DNA of 64,000 nucleotides from Eleftheria terrae (lineage in GTDB: Bacteria; Pseudomonadota; Gammaproteobacteria; Burkholderiales; Burkholderiaceae_C): the NCBI RefSeq assembly GCF_030419005.1, contig NZ_CP106953.1, forward strand, positions 310,001-374,000, in the 5' to 3' direction. Both the position numbers and the translations under genes were made by a program. Under the pieces are notes generated by a model. It made no database searches and was not told the DNA's origin. It worked only from the letters and a program-made list of their open reading frames with translations. Positions 25,105 to 34,132 of this stretch are shown piece by piece (within the stretch, counting starts at the first letter, position 1; each line of letters begins with the position of its first letter).

Positions 25105-25835
25105 TGGACTTCAACCCGACAGCCCGCTTGGGCGAGCGGGTGGAGGCGCTGATCGACGACGGCCTGCAGCGGCGGGCCGCCGAGCAGTCCGACCCCAGCT
25201 ACCTCGGCGCCTCGCGCGTCGGCGTGGCCTGCGAGCGGGCCCTGCAGTTCGAGTACGCGCAGGCCCCCGTGGACCTGGGGCGCGGCTTCACCGGCCGCCT
25301 GCTGCGCATCTTCGAGCGCGGCCACCGGATGGAGGACTGCATGGCCGCCTGGCTGCGCGCCGCCGGCTTCGATCTGCGCACCTGCAAGGCGGACGGCGAG
25401 CAGTTCGGCTTCAGCGTCTCCGACGGTCGGCTGCAAGGCCACGTTGACGGCGTGCTGCTCTCCGGCCCGGACGGGTTTGCCTGCCCGGCGCTGTGGGAGA
25501 TGAAGTGCCTCGGCGCCAAAGGGTGGAAGGAGCTGCAGAAGCACGGCCTGGCCGTCGCCAAGCCGGTCTACGCGGCCCAGGTCGCGCTGTACCAGGCCTA
25601 CCTGCAGCTGCACGAGCACCCGGCGCTGTTCACCGCGCTGAACGCCGATTCGATGGAGATCTACGCCGAGCTCGTGCCCTTCGATGCGGCGCTGGCACAG
25701 CGGATGTCGGACCGCGCCGCCCGAGTCATCCAGGCCACCGAGGCCGCCGAGTTGCTGCCGAGGGCCTTTGTCGATCCGAACCATTTTGAATGCCGGTTCT
25801 GCGCTTGGCAGGACCGCTGCAAATCACTGTCATGA
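25101..25835 (+). CDS. Cas4/RecB-like PD-(D/E)XK nuclease
   Basis: 244 residues. An early Cys sits in GVACERALQFEY. The core is GHVDGVLL followed by ALWEMKCLGAKGW (D...E-x-K) and QVALYQAYLQL. The C-terminal CRFCAWQDRC cluster with the early Cys can hold a 4Fe-4S centre as in Cas4 and AddB. It probably acts as a DNA exonuclease generating ssDNA for the upstream ATPase. It overlaps both neighbours by 4 bp, so it belongs to the recombination operon. Confidence 0.83.
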   Translation: MMDFNPTARLGERVEALIDDGLQRRAAEQSDPSYLGASRVGVACERALQFEYAQAPVDLGRGFTGRLLRIFERGHRMEDCMAAWLRAAGFDLRTCKADGEQFGFSVSDGRLQGHVDGVLLSGPDGFACPALWEMKCLGAKGWKELQKHGLAVAKPVYAAQVALYQAYLQLHEHPALFTALNADSMEIYAELVPFDAALAQRMSDRAARVIQATEAAELLPRAFVDPNHFECRFCAWQDRCKSLS

Positions 25836-26065
25836 ACAAGAACCAATCAACTTTGACTGCTGAGGATCTGCTGCAAGAGCGCCTGCTGACGGTGGCTGAG
25901 ACGGCGCACGCCTTGAACCTGCCGTCCTCCCTCTTGAGCAACGCCGCCAAGCGCGAGCGCCTGCTCATCCCTCACTACTACATCAACAAGCTGGTCCGCT
26001 TCAAGCTCAATGAGATGCTGGCGTGGCAAGCGCAACGCGCCCGGAAGGAGGCGCCCGATGCTTGA
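25832..26065 (+). CDS. Small HTH/excisionase-like protein
   Basis: 77 residues. LLTVAETAHALNLPSSLLSN forms an HTH as in excisionases and AlpA proteins, followed by LVRFKLNEMLAWQ. Coupled by short overlaps to both neighbours. Confidence 0.65.
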   Translation: MNKNQSTLTAEDLLQERLLTVAETAHALNLPSSLLSNAAKRERLLIPHYYINKLVRFKLNEMLAWQAQRARKEAPDA

Positions 26066-28331
26066 CTTCAACGACTACGGTACCCCGGTGCATCACCAGC
26101 TCGACGCGCAGCGCGACGAGATCCGGGCGGCCTTGCTCTCCCGACTGGAGTCGGTGCTGGCCATCATGTTCCCTGCCGGGAAGAAGCGCGGCGGCAAGCT
26201 GCTGATCGGCGACGTGCTGGGCAGTCCCGGGGACAGCCTGGAGATCGTGCTGGAAGGCGAGAAGGCGGGTCTCTGGACCGACCGCGCCGACGGCTCAGGC
26301 GGGGACGTCTTCTCAATCATTGCCGCGCACTACGGCTTGGACGCTCAACGCAATTTTCAGGCGGTGCTGCAGAAAGCCTGTGATCTGCTCGGTCGTGCAC
26401 CGGTGCAGCCGACGGCCAAGCTGCCCCGCAAGCAGCCGGTTGACGAGCTGGGCCCGGCTACGGCCCGGTGGGACTACCTTGACGCTGCAGGCCAACGGAT
26501 CGCCAGCGTCTACCGCTACGACCCGCCGGGCGGCAAGAAGGAGTTCCGGCCCTGGGATGTGCGTCGCAAAAAGGCCACCGCCCCCAACCCGCGCCCGCTG
26601 TACAACCAGCCGGGCATTGCTGCTGCTGACCTGGTCGTGCTCACCGAGGGCGAGAAGTGTGCCGATACGCTGATCCGGCTCGGCATCTGCGCGACGACGG
26701 CGATGAACGGCGCCAACGCACCCATCGAGAAGACCGACTGGTCCCCGCTGGCCGGCAAGACTGTGCTGATCTGGCCCGACAAGGACAAGCCGGGCTGGCA
26801 GTACGCCGAGAACGCGGCGCAGGCCATCCTGCGGGCCGGTGCGTCCTCTTGCGCCATCCTGTACCCACCAGCGGACAAGCCCGAGGGCTGGGACGCGGCT
26901 GACGCAGTCGCGGAAGGCTTTGACGTGGAAGGTCTGATCGCCGCCGGCGAGCGCCTGCCCGTGTCTCTGCCTGTGGACGCGCCGGAACTCGACGTGCTGG
27001 AGGGCGTCGACTGGAGAACCGAGGACGGGCTCGCGCTCGCGTTCACGGCTCGCAATGGCGAGGACTGGCGCTACTGCGCCGTGTGGGGCAAGTGGTACGG
27101 CTGGGCCGGAGGCCGCTGGAATGAAGACCGCGTGCTGCACATCCACCACCTGCTGCGCTGCCTCACCCGCCATGCCGCGCAACGCACCGACAGCGCGCGC
27201 ACCAAGGCCCGGCTGTCGAGCTCCAGCACCGTAGCCGCCGTCGAGCGGCTGTCGCGCAGCGACCCAGATCTGGCGACGCTGCCGGAGAAATTCGACGCCG
27301 ATCCCTGGCTGCTGAACACGCCGACGGGAGTGATCGACCTCAGGACGGGAGCCAAGACGCCGCACCGCCGCGAGAAGCTGATGACGAAGATGGCGACGGC
27401 CAGTCCGCGAGGCCAGTCTCCGCTATGGCAATCGTTTCTGGTTGACATCACCGGCGGACAAGCCGACCTGGCAGCGTACCTGCAGCGGATGGTCGGGTAC
27501 TGCCTGACTGGCGTGACGCGCGAGCATGCGCTGTTCTTCCTGTACGGCACCGGCGCCAATGGCAACAGCGTGTTCTTGAACGTCGTCAGCACGATCCTCG
27601 GGGACTACGCCCGGCACGCGCCCATGGAGACTTTCATGGACAGCGCGGGAGAGCGGCACCCTACCGAGCTGGCTTCGCTGCGCGGGGCCCGCGTGGTCAC
27701 TGCGACCGAGACGGAGCAGGGCAGGCGCTGGAACGAGTCACGCATCAAGGCGCTCACCGGAGGCGATCCGATCTCGGCCCGTTTCATGCGCCAGGACTTC
27801 TTCGAATACACGCCGCAGTTCAAGTTGCTCATTGCGGGCAACCACAAGCCATCCATTCGCAACGTGGACGAGGCGATGCGGCGGCGGCTGCACCTCATCC
27901 CGTTCACGGTGACGATCCCGCCCGAGCGGCGTGACAGGAGCTTGACCGAAAGGCTGCTGCAGCAACGCGACGGCATCCTCGCGTGGGGACTGCAGGGCAG
28001 CTCGCTCTGGCAGGCGCAGGGCCTTCAGCCGCCCATCTGCGTGATGGAGGCCACGCGGGAGTACTTCAACAACGAAGACGCGGTGCAGGAGTTCGAGGAA
28101 GAGGACCTTGAACGAGATCCTCAGGCGCAGGTGCCGATTGCGAAGGTGTATGCACGCTGGAAATCGTTCGCCGACCGCAACGGCTACTACGTGGGGTCGA
28201 CCCGCTGGCTCACGGAGCAGCTGGCGATGCGCGGCTTCCAGCGCGTGAAGATGTCCGGCGGAACTCGCGGCCTGCGAGGGCTTCGACTGCGAGTGGACGG
28301 CAACACGCGTCTGCCATACGCCGATGACTGA
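26058..28331 (+). CDS. Phage primase-helicase (P4 alpha/D5-like)
   Basis: 757 residues from ATG 26058. An N-terminal primase-like zone is followed by a TOPRIM region at about 200-260 (LVVLTEGEKCADTL; VLIWPDKDKPG). A D5/P4-type linker follows, then the SF3-type helicase domain: Walker A-like GTGANGNSVF at about 505-514, Walker B-like region RVVTATETEQ, and sensor FKLLIAGNHKP. The C-terminal domain is DNA-binding-like. It would prime and unwind prophage DNA at its origin. Oddity: Walker A lysine is replaced by Asn (usual GKS, here GNS), which would impair ATP hydrolysis unless another residue substitutes. Confidence 0.88.
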   Translation: MLDFNDYGTPVHHQLDAQRDEIRAALLSRLESVLAIMFPAGKKRGGKLLIGDVLGSPGDSLEIVLEGEKAGLWTDRADGSGGDVFSIIAAHYGLDAQRNFQAVLQKACDLLGRAPVQPTAKLPRKQPVDELGPATARWDYLDAAGQRIASVYRYDPPGGKKEFRPWDVRRKKATAPNPRPLYNQPGIAAADLVVLTEGEKCADTLIRLGICATTAMNGANAPIEKTDWSPLAGKTVLIWPDKDKPGWQYAENAAQAILRAGASSCAILYPPADKPEGWDAADAVAEGFDVEGLIAAGERLPVSLPVDAPELDVLEGVDWRTEDGLALAFTARNGEDWRYCAVWGKWYGWAGGRWNEDRVLHIHHLLRCLTRHAAQRTDSARTKARLSSSSTVAAVERLSRSDPDLATLPEKFDADPWLLNTPTGVIDLRTGAKTPHRREKLMTKMATASPRGQSPLWQSFLVDITGGQADLAAYLQRMVGYCLTGVTREHALFFLYGTGANGNSVFLNVVSTILGDYARHAPMETFMDSAGERHPTELASLRGARVVTATETEQGRRWNESRIKALTGGDPISARFMRQDFFEYTPQFKLLIAGNHKPSIRNVDEAMRRRLHLIPFTVTIPPERRDRSLTERLLQQRDGILAWGLQGSSLWQAQGLQPPICVMEATREYFNNEDAVQEFEEEDLERDPQAQVPIAKVYARWKSFADRNGYYVGSTRWLTEQLAMRGFQRVKMSGGTRGLRGLRLRVDGNTRLPYADD

Positions 28332-28464
28332 TCCGTGGTCGTCAGCGTCGCAGCAAGCGGCGCTGGTGGGAGCGGCTCGCCCCGAAGTTCAGCGCAAGCA
28401 ACGCGGGATGGCTGCCACTTCCGCCCCTACTGCCACCCTCAGCACACCGACTTTCAGTGGCTGA
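28324..28464 (+). CDS. Short ORF overlapping the primase stop (46 aa)
   Basis: Starts at ATG 28324, overlapping the primase stop by 8 bp, and encodes MTDPWSSASQQAALVGAARP... Coupled start suggests translation, but the product is not recognised and ends inside the inverted repeat. Confidence 0.35.
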   Translation: MTDPWSSASQQAALVGAARPEVQRKQRGMAATSAPTATLSTPTFSG

Positions 28465-28545
28465 ATGGCTCAAGTGGTCGAATTTCCGGTTAATTCTCTA
28501 TACCCTGTATAAGCGATTAACCGGAAATTTGGTCACAAGAGCCAT
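28459..28545. repeat. Large inverted repeat after the primase gene, candidate origin or cruciform
   Basis: Arms 28459-28494 and 28515-28545 are largely complementary. The inner 14 bp AATTTCCGGTTAAT / ATTAACCGGAAATT are perfect and the outer GAATGGCTC / GAGCCATTC are perfect. The AT-rich loop contains TATACCCTGTATA, itself nearly palindromic. The base composition is far more AT-rich than the flanks. It lies just downstream of the primase-helicase, a common origin location in P4-like replicons. Confidence 0.7.
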
Positions 28546-28571
28546 TCGGCCACTCATCGAGAGAACGACCG

Positions 28572-28859
28572 ATGACGAACACGACCAACAAGGCGACGAT
28601 CTGCGTCGCCACTCACGAGGCACTGGTGCAGCAACTGGCTGCCTCGGGCTTCACTCCTCCGGCCGTCACCACGCTGGACGACCTCTACGCCGGCTACGTG
28701 CAGTGGTGCCGCGAGAAGGACATTGCTCCGGCACCGGCACAGCACTTCGCGCTGAACCTGGCGCGATCGCACATGCCTTGCCAGCTCTCCGACGGCCGCC
28801 TGGCCTTCCTGAGACTGAAGCTGCGGGGCGATGCGCTGCAGTGGGGGACGCTGCAATGA
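28572..28859 (+). CDS. Phage hypothetical protein
   Basis: 95 residues (DDLYAGYVQWCREKDIAPAP, then QHFALNLARSH), a small helical protein with no recognised domain. Overlaps the next gene by 4 bp. Confidence 0.6.
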   Translation: MTNTTNKATICVATHEALVQQLAASGFTPPAVTTLDDLYAGYVQWCREKDIAPAPAQHFALNLARSHMPCQLSDGRLAFLRLKLRGDALQWGTLQ

Positions 28860-29320
28860 GGCCGACCATCCTGGCCCTGGACCTGGGCACCGCGACCGGC
28901 TGGGCGCTGCGACAGCGTGACGGTACGACCACGAGCGGTACGCAGCACTTCAAGCCCCAGCGCTTCGAGGGCGGCGGGATGCGCTTCCTGCGCTTCAAGC
29001 GCTGGCTCACAGAGCTTCGCGCTGCGGCCGGCGACATCGGGGCGGTGTACTTCGAGGAAGTGCGCCGGCACACCGGAGTCGATGCGGCCCATGTCTACGG
29101 CGGCCTCATGGCTCACCTAACGGCCTGGTGTGAGCAGCACCAGGTCCCGTACCAGGGTGTACCCGTCGGGGCCATTAAACGGCACGTAGCGGGCCGCGGC
29201 AACGCGGGCAAGGGGGAGGTGGCTGACGCGGTGAAAAAACGCGGCTACGGGCCTTTGGACGATAACGAGGCCGATGCACTTGCGCTGTTGCTGTGGGCCA
29301 TCGAAACGCAGGAGGGTTGA
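28856..29320 (+). CDS. RuvC-like Holliday junction resolvase
   Basis: 154 residues with an RNase H fold: LALDLGTATGW gives the first catalytic Asp, VYFEEV the Glu, GVPVGAIKRHVAGRGNAGKG the conserved lysine/glycine loop, and DDNEADALALLLWA the final acidic pair. It resolves recombination junctions or debranches phage DNA before packaging. The ATG overlaps the preceding stop; the longer upstream in-frame start is not needed. Confidence 0.88.
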   Translation: MRPTILALDLGTATGWALRQRDGTTTSGTQHFKPQRFEGGGMRFLRFKRWLTELRAAAGDIGAVYFEEVRRHTGVDAAHVYGGLMAHLTAWCEQHQVPYQGVPVGAIKRHVAGRGNAGKGEVADAVKKRGYGPLDDNEADALALLLWAIETQEG

Positions 29321-29322
29321 CC

Positions 29323-29532
29323 ATGATGACACCCCATCACCGCTATCGCTGCCCGTTGGGCAAGCTACAGCCGCAGACGACCGACCTGGATGCCGTCAAG
29401 GAACACGGCTGGCGAGAGCAACGCATCCTCGTCGTGAATGAGGCCGACGAGCGCCTGGACTTTGTCGAGCGCGAGATCGTCCGCCGCATCGGCGAGCGGC
29501 TCTACGGCAAGGGAGGCAAGCGCCATGGCTGA
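29323..29532 (+). CDS. Small phage protein
   Basis: 69 residues from ATG 29323 (MMTPHHRYRCPLGKLQPQTT), 2 bp after the resolvase stop and overlapping the next gene by 8 bp. No recognised family. Confidence 0.6.
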   Translation: MMTPHHRYRCPLGKLQPQTTDLDAVKEHGWREQRILVVNEADERLDFVEREIVRRIGERLYGKGGKRHG

Positions 29533-29968
29533 GCAGTGGACCGTCGAGGCAGTGGCCATGCGCTTCGCCGATGCTGCAGAGACCTCGCGACGGCTGCCTG
29601 CCGTTCGGGTGCAGGGCTACCTCAGCACCTGGCCGCGGGTCGTTCGGGAGCAGTGGGAAGCGCTGGGACGCAGGGAGGAGGCGCCGGTGCGCTTCCCGCC
29701 CAGCCCCCAGGACATCGACCGTCTACTGCAGGCCATGCAGTGGGTGCAGTGGCTGGAGGTGGAGCAGCGGCACCTGGTGTGGATGCGGGCGCAGCGCTAC
29801 GGCTGGCAGGAGATCGGCAAGCGCCTGGGCTGCGAGCGGACCACGGCCTGGCGTCGGTGGATGGCGGCCCTGCAGATCATCGCCGACCGGCTCGACCAGC
29901 AGGCCGTGGGTGCCAGCGTTCCTTTGCGCTCCTTTGCGCACCCTGGTGCTCCTGAAATGCGGCTATAG
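29525..29968 (+). CDS. DUF6362-like phage protein with HTH
   Basis: 147 residues from ATG 29525. WTVEAVAMRFADAAETSRRL at the N-terminus and the HTH-like QEIGKRLGCERTTAWRRWMA near residue 110 match a phage early/regulatory family. It closes this operon; 29969-30471 contains no gene I can support. Confidence 0.7.
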   Translation: MAEQWTVEAVAMRFADAAETSRRLPAVRVQGYLSTWPRVVREQWEALGRREEAPVRFPPSPQDIDRLLQAMQWVQWLEVEQRHLVWMRAQRYGWQEIGKRLGCERTTAWRRWMAALQIIADRLDQQAVGASVPLRSFAHPGAPEMRL

Positions 29969-30471
29969 CTCCCATGCGCGCCCTCAAGCGCTACTTGAGG
30001 GCTGCAACACTTTGGCCGTTTTTGGGTACATTTTTGGGTACGGTGGCGCAGGGACCAGCAGTAGAGAGTGATCTCCCGGAGCGGAAAGCAGACCTTGGTA
30101 GCCAGAGTTACTTTGCGCTCCTGTCTGCGGCGATGAGAGGGCTGCCGCTCCCACTCGCGGTGTGGCCGGCGTCTCGGAGCGGAAGACGACCGGCGTTGTT
30201 CTCGGTACAGTTTGAACTGCGACTGCAAAAAGACCTGCTGTAGAGCGACGCGATCCACCTCAGATCGCTGTTGGCGCCCTCACCGCCAGCCCACAGGAGA
30301 GTTTGTGGGTCCTTCCTTTTGGTACCCAATGCGGGCGGAAACCGCGCGACGCTCCCCTACCGGCAGATGCGAACCATGGTTTGCGGAGTTTGCCCCCGGT
30401 CCGCCCATGTATCAGGACGCGAACCGCTGCATCGTCTCCCTGCGCTCTCGCGTCAGCGGCCCGCCACTGTG
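29969..30471. other. Gene-free stretch
   Basis: About 500 bp between the last early prophage gene and the PEP-CTERM gene. Open frames here have poor composition and no starts with Shine-Dalgarno sequences. Nothing else recognised. Confidence 0.5.
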
Positions 30472-31305
30472 TTAGATCAACGCAGGTTCTATCGGTCCCA
30501 ATTTCCTTCGTGCAGACCAACGGCCTCTTGCGACCAGCAAGCCGCCTCCCAAAACTAGCAGAAGCCACGTGCTCGGTTCCGGGACTGGGGTAGTCACACC
30601 TGCGAATCGAGTACCGTCAAGGCCACCCTCAACGTCGAGGCCTTCCCCGACGCGGATGTTCTTCTTCACCTTGTTCTTATCCCCCTTGATATTCTGCTTG
30701 ATGATCACAGACGGCTTGTCGGTCGTTCCCGTTTCCCCCTGAGTGAAGAAGTCGAGCACGCCTTTAATCACGCCGGATCCCCTGCCGACGACTTTGTTGA
30801 ACCAACTCTTCAACCCTGCGGTCGATGCGCTGGAGGCGAAGGAGTCCGCAATGCCACCACTGCTCTCGAATTCGAAACCAACATAGTCGGCAGCAGCCGT
30901 GTCGTAGTGCCAGACGATGGTCGCGGTTTCGCTGAACGCCTGCTGGCCAAGGCTTCCTGTGCCAGCGATGTGGATCGTGATGTCCTCCCCGACATTGCCT
31001 TCGACTGTGGCAGATTGTGAGTGGCTATATATGGTGCCGCCGATGTCGCCTTGAACAAGGGTTGTGAAGCCATTGTCGGTATAGCCGCCAGAAACTTCGA
31101 GTTGTGGCACTTCTGCAAGGTCCACCACTTCAAGGTAGCTAAGCGCAGTAAATGGGAGCGATACGCTCTCCGAGATTGCAGCGCCGATGATCAACTCCTT
31201 CGCCGGAGTCGAAGCGGTCGCCACTTCCACTGCCGATGAAGCAGCGGCGATCAGAAAGGCAGCCAAAACGGCGAGCTTCCTGCGAAGTCCCAAAAATGCG
31301 GGCAT
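30472..31305 (-). CDS. PEP-CTERM sorted exported protein
   Basis: 277 residues from ATG 31305 (AAAGGA upstream). A signal peptide covers about residues 1-33 (LAVLAAFLIAAASSAVEVAT). The body has beta-rich segments. The C-terminal sorting tag is VPEPSTWLLLVLGGGLLVAR followed by Arg-rich residues, recognised by exosortase and normally leading to surface export or exopolysaccharide association. Its orientation opposes the prophage genes, and composition is less GC-rich, so it looks like cargo. No exosortase gene is in the window; it must be elsewhere for function. Confidence 0.85.
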   Translation of the reverse strand: MPAFLGLRRKLAVLAAFLIAAASSAVEVATASTPAKELIIGAAISESVSLPFTALSYLEVVDLAEVPQLEVSGGYTDNGFTTLVQGDIGGTIYSHSQSATVEGNVGEDITIHIAGTGSLGQQAFSETATIVWHYDTAAADYVGFEFESSGGIADSFASSASTAGLKSWFNKVVGRGSGVIKGVLDFFTQGETGTTDKPSVIIKQNIKGDKNKVKKNIRVGEGLDVEGGLDGTRFAGVTTPVPEPSTWLLLVLGGGLLVARGRWSARRKLGPIEPALI

Positions 31306-31644
31306 GAGAGATCCTTTTCGCAAAGTGGAGGCGGCGCCGAGGCCGCGGTAAGGCACACGAGATATAGGTGGCGGTGGGCCTTCCTTCCCCCTCGTTTTCT
31401 CGCTTGACAGTTCGCGGTTGTTGGCTTTTCGGCGTACACGTCCTGGCAGCCTTCAAACAGGTCGGGACGAAAGGCACCACCCGGCAGCAATGGATCAGCA
31501 AAACTGAATTTCTCCGCTGCGACGGCCTGCAAGACATGAACCAGGAAGGTGCTCCCCTTCTGTTTTAGTCGCTGTGCCTTCGAAGGCTCACCCACTGATG
31601 ACTGGCCACCGAGATTGAGCCGGCCGCATGCGCAACTTCATCCC
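31306..31644. other. Gene-free stretch between PEP-CTERM and methyltransferase genes
   Basis: About 340 bp with no supported gene; it should contain the divergent promoters. Confidence 0.4.
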
Positions 31645-32919
31645 ATGTTGAACAACACTCCCCAGGTAACGAACTGGCTGGCCACCAGGATCGAGCACTG
31701 GCCCATCGAGCGGCTCCTGCCCTACGCGAAGAACGCCCGAACGCACTCGGACACTCAAATCGCGCAGATCGCGGCAAGCATCGTCGAATTCGGGTTTGTG
31801 AATGCATGCCTGGTAGGCGCTGATGGCGTCCTCGTTGCCGGCCACGGCCGGGTGCTGGCGGCGCGCCTGCTGAAATTGGTGACGGTGCCGGTGGTGGTGC
31901 TCGACCACCTCACTCCTTTGCAGCGGCGGGCGCTCGTCATCGCGGACAACCGAACTGCGGAGCTCGCGGGCTGGGACGACGAGCTGCTGCGGCTAGAACT
32001 AAAGGCGTTGGACGTGGAAGGCTTCGATCTTGACCTAACCGGCTTCGACGCAGACGCCCTGACCGAGCTGCTGCAGGGCGAAGAGCCGGATGACGCGGGC
32101 GCGACCGACGACGATGCAGTTCCGGAGCCGGAGGCACGTCCAATCTCCCGCCCGGGTGATGTTTGGCTGATGGGGAAGCACCGCCTGGTCTGCGGCGATG
32201 CAACCACCGCCGAGGCCTACCAGCTGCTGCTGGGCGATGGCCAGGTCGACATGGTGTTCGCAGACCCTCCTTATAACGTTGCGTATACCGAAAGCGCCAT
32301 GCACCGCAAGCGCGGCGCGGCGCGACCAATCTTGAACGACGCCCTTGGAGAGGGCTTCCAGCAGTTCCTCACCGACGCTCTGGCGCTGATGGTCCCGCGC
32401 TGTCGCGGCGCGATGTACATCGCCATGTCCTCCAGCGAGCTCGACGCGCTGCAGGCCGCCTTCCGAGAGGCTGGCGGTCACTGGTCCACCTTCATCATCT
32501 GGGCAAAGAACCGCTTCTCGCTGGGAACCGCGGACTACCAGCGCCAGTTCGAGCCGATCCTCTACGGCTGGCCGAAGGGCGCCAAGCGTCACTGGTACGG
32601 AGACCGGGACCAGAGCGACATCTGGCAGATTGAGCGACGTGCCAAGAACGACCTGCACCCCACGATGAAGCCGGTCGAGCTGGTGGAACGGGCGATCCGC
32701 AATTCGAGCCGGCCAGGCGATGTTGTGCTTGATCCCTTCGCTGGCTCTGGAACGACCCTGATCGCAGCGGAGAAGACGGGCCGCGTTGCCCGAATGATGG
32801 AGCTCGATGCCAAGTACGCTGATGTGGTTATTCGCCGCTGGCAGCAGTGGACCGAGCAAAGTGCTGTTCGTGAGTCAGATCAGCAGCCATTTGATGCACT
32901 GGCCGCCGTCTCTGTTTGA
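31645..32919 (+). CDS. ParB-domain DNA adenine-type methyltransferase
   Basis: 424 residues from ATG 31645. An N-terminal ParB/Srx-like domain (WPIERLLPYAKNARTHSDTQ; GVLVAGHGRVLAARLL) precedes a beta-type N6-adenine/N4-cytosine methyltransferase: catalytic DPPYNVAY at about 209, and SAM-binding DPFAGSGTT at about 366. The target motif region HPTMKPVEL precedes it. Such fusions occur in phages and may protect the phage genome from host restriction. No cognate restriction enzyme lies nearby, so it is an orphan. Confidence 0.88.
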   Translation: MLNNTPQVTNWLATRIEHWPIERLLPYAKNARTHSDTQIAQIAASIVEFGFVNACLVGADGVLVAGHGRVLAARLLKLVTVPVVVLDHLTPLQRRALVIADNRTAELAGWDDELLRLELKALDVEGFDLDLTGFDADALTELLQGEEPDDAGATDDDAVPEPEARPISRPGDVWLMGKHRLVCGDATTAEAYQLLLGDGQVDMVFADPPYNVAYTESAMHRKRGAARPILNDALGEGFQQFLTDALALMVPRCRGAMYIAMSSSELDALQAAFREAGGHWSTFIIWAKNRFSLGTADYQRQFEPILYGWPKGAKRHWYGDRDQSDIWQIERRAKNDLHPTMKPVELVERAIRNSSRPGDVVLDPFAGSGTTLIAAEKTGRVARMMELDAKYADVVIRRWQQWTEQSAVRESDQQPFDALAAVSV

Positions 32920-32970
32920 GCGCGGGCGCTTCATGCGGTTGGATCGCAGCGATCGCAATACGAAGAAGGA

Positions 32971-33198
32971 ATGATCGTGACGGACCGTGTACAGCAGTTC
33001 GACCATCTTGAGAGCATTGATCGGAACATCGAGAAGGTGAACGCGCGACTCGCGGAGCTGGAGGAAACAGCGAAGACCATTCCACAGGGGCACTTCGAGG
33101 AGGCGAACAGCAGGACGCTTCTGGCCGCCCTGCGTGCAGTGCTGATTGTGCTCGAAGACCAACGCCGATCCATCACCACGTCCGGCGGTTTCGTGTAG
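32971..33198 (+). CDS. Coiled-coil hypothetical protein
   Basis: 75 residues, strongly helical (LESIDRNIEKVNARLAELEE). It resembles the protein encoded at 33309-33614 in layout (an AELEXTA core, then LLAxxRxxx..LxxQRRxI), so they are probable paralogues. Function unknown. Confidence 0.6.
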   Translation: MIVTDRVQQFDHLESIDRNIEKVNARLAELEETAKTIPQGHFEEANSRTLLAALRAVLIVLEDQRRSITTSGGFV

Positions 33199-33308
33199 AC
33201 CGAGGGGCGCGGCTACGGCCGGCGGGCACGGATGCCCGGGCGCACAACCGCTGGTGCGCGCTCCAGTCCGGCATCGGTACGGGGCAGCGGTCATGGAACG
33301 GACTTGTC

Positions 33309-33614
33309 ATGGCAACCCTTGAGCAAGAACTCGAGCACCTGGCAGACGCGGACCGCGACATTGCGAAGGCGGAGCTGCACATTGCGGAACTGGAGCAGAC
33401 AGCCCGTCGTCTTGCCGAGACGGGTCGGGACGTCACCTTGACTCATCAACTGCTGGCCACCGCGCGCGAGTCGGTCGCGACCTTCCGGGAGCAGCGTCGC
33501 TTGATTGCAGAAACTATTGACGACATGAGGGCTGGCAGGCGTCTGGAGATCGAGGACGCCGCAGCCATGTTCCCGCCGGGTGACCCGACACCGATCCCGC
33601 CCTCTTCGCCTTGA
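33309..33614 (+). CDS. Coiled-coil hypothetical protein, paralogue of the previous
   Basis: 101 residues: LEQELEHLADADRDIAKAEL, AELEQTARRLAETG, LLATARESVATFREQRRLIA. Same helical layout as the gene at 32971 with a Pro-rich tail. Function unknown. Confidence 0.6.
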   Translation: MATLEQELEHLADADRDIAKAELHIAELEQTARRLAETGRDVTLTHQLLATARESVATFREQRRLIAETIDDMRAGRRLEIEDAAAMFPPGDPTPIPPSSP

Positions 33615-33668
33615 GCAAGGCAGGTGAATTGCGTTGATCAAGCAATCGGCCAGCCGACGCCAGCGGCA

Positions 33669-34034
33669 CTACTCAACGCGCTCCTCTTCGAACGCTGCCG
33701 CAACCACGAAGCCGGTCAAATTGCTGATGCCACGCGGAATGCCAGTGTGGGCCGAGGTTCGCGCACTCACCCGCCACGACTGCCAGCGGTTGACCGCCGC
33801 TGCGACTGCGGCGACCAGGTCCAGGCCGGTATGGTGGAAGTAGAGGACATCATCCGCAAACTGTCGGCCATACTGGCCGTCGAGAAAGGCCCGAACCGAC
33901 TCAAGCCGTTCGCCGGTCGCTTCGGCGATTCGCGTCATTGCTTCAGGCCAAGTGGCCGACGCTCGCTGGCCCATGCTGCCGATAAAACCCGAAGCCTCGT
34001 TGTGTGTGCCGGGTAAGCCGTCGTTTGGGTGCAT
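33669..34034 (-). CDS. Prophage hypothetical protein
   Basis: 121 residues from ATG 34034 after AGGAG. Middle part EAMTRIAEATGERLESVRAF and LDGQYGRQFADDVLYFHHTG is well structured. First of four minus-strand genes opposing the prophage operon. Confidence 0.6.
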   Translation of the reverse strand: MHPNDGLPGTHNEASGFIGSMGQRASATWPEAMTRIAEATGERLESVRAFLDGQYGRQFADDVLYFHHTGLDLVAAVAAAVNRWQSWRVSARTSAHTGIPRGISNLTGFVVAAAFEEERVE

Positions 34035-34132
34035 GTTGTATTTCTCCTGGAGGGGTGCGTGCGATGACCCTATTCACGCTCTGAACGAGCCGGAAGCCAA
34101 GGGGTCTTGGCCTCCAACCTCATACCGATTGA

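Noticed and set aside
25101..25835. Reading the 25101 gene as a CRISPR Cas4
   Set aside because: Same fold and cysteine cluster, but the neighbours are Sak4-like ATPase and primase, so a phage exonuclease role is more likely.
29974..30243. 89-codon plus-strand frame
   Set aside because: No family resemblance, poor composition and no clear Shine-Dalgarno; listed as gene-free.
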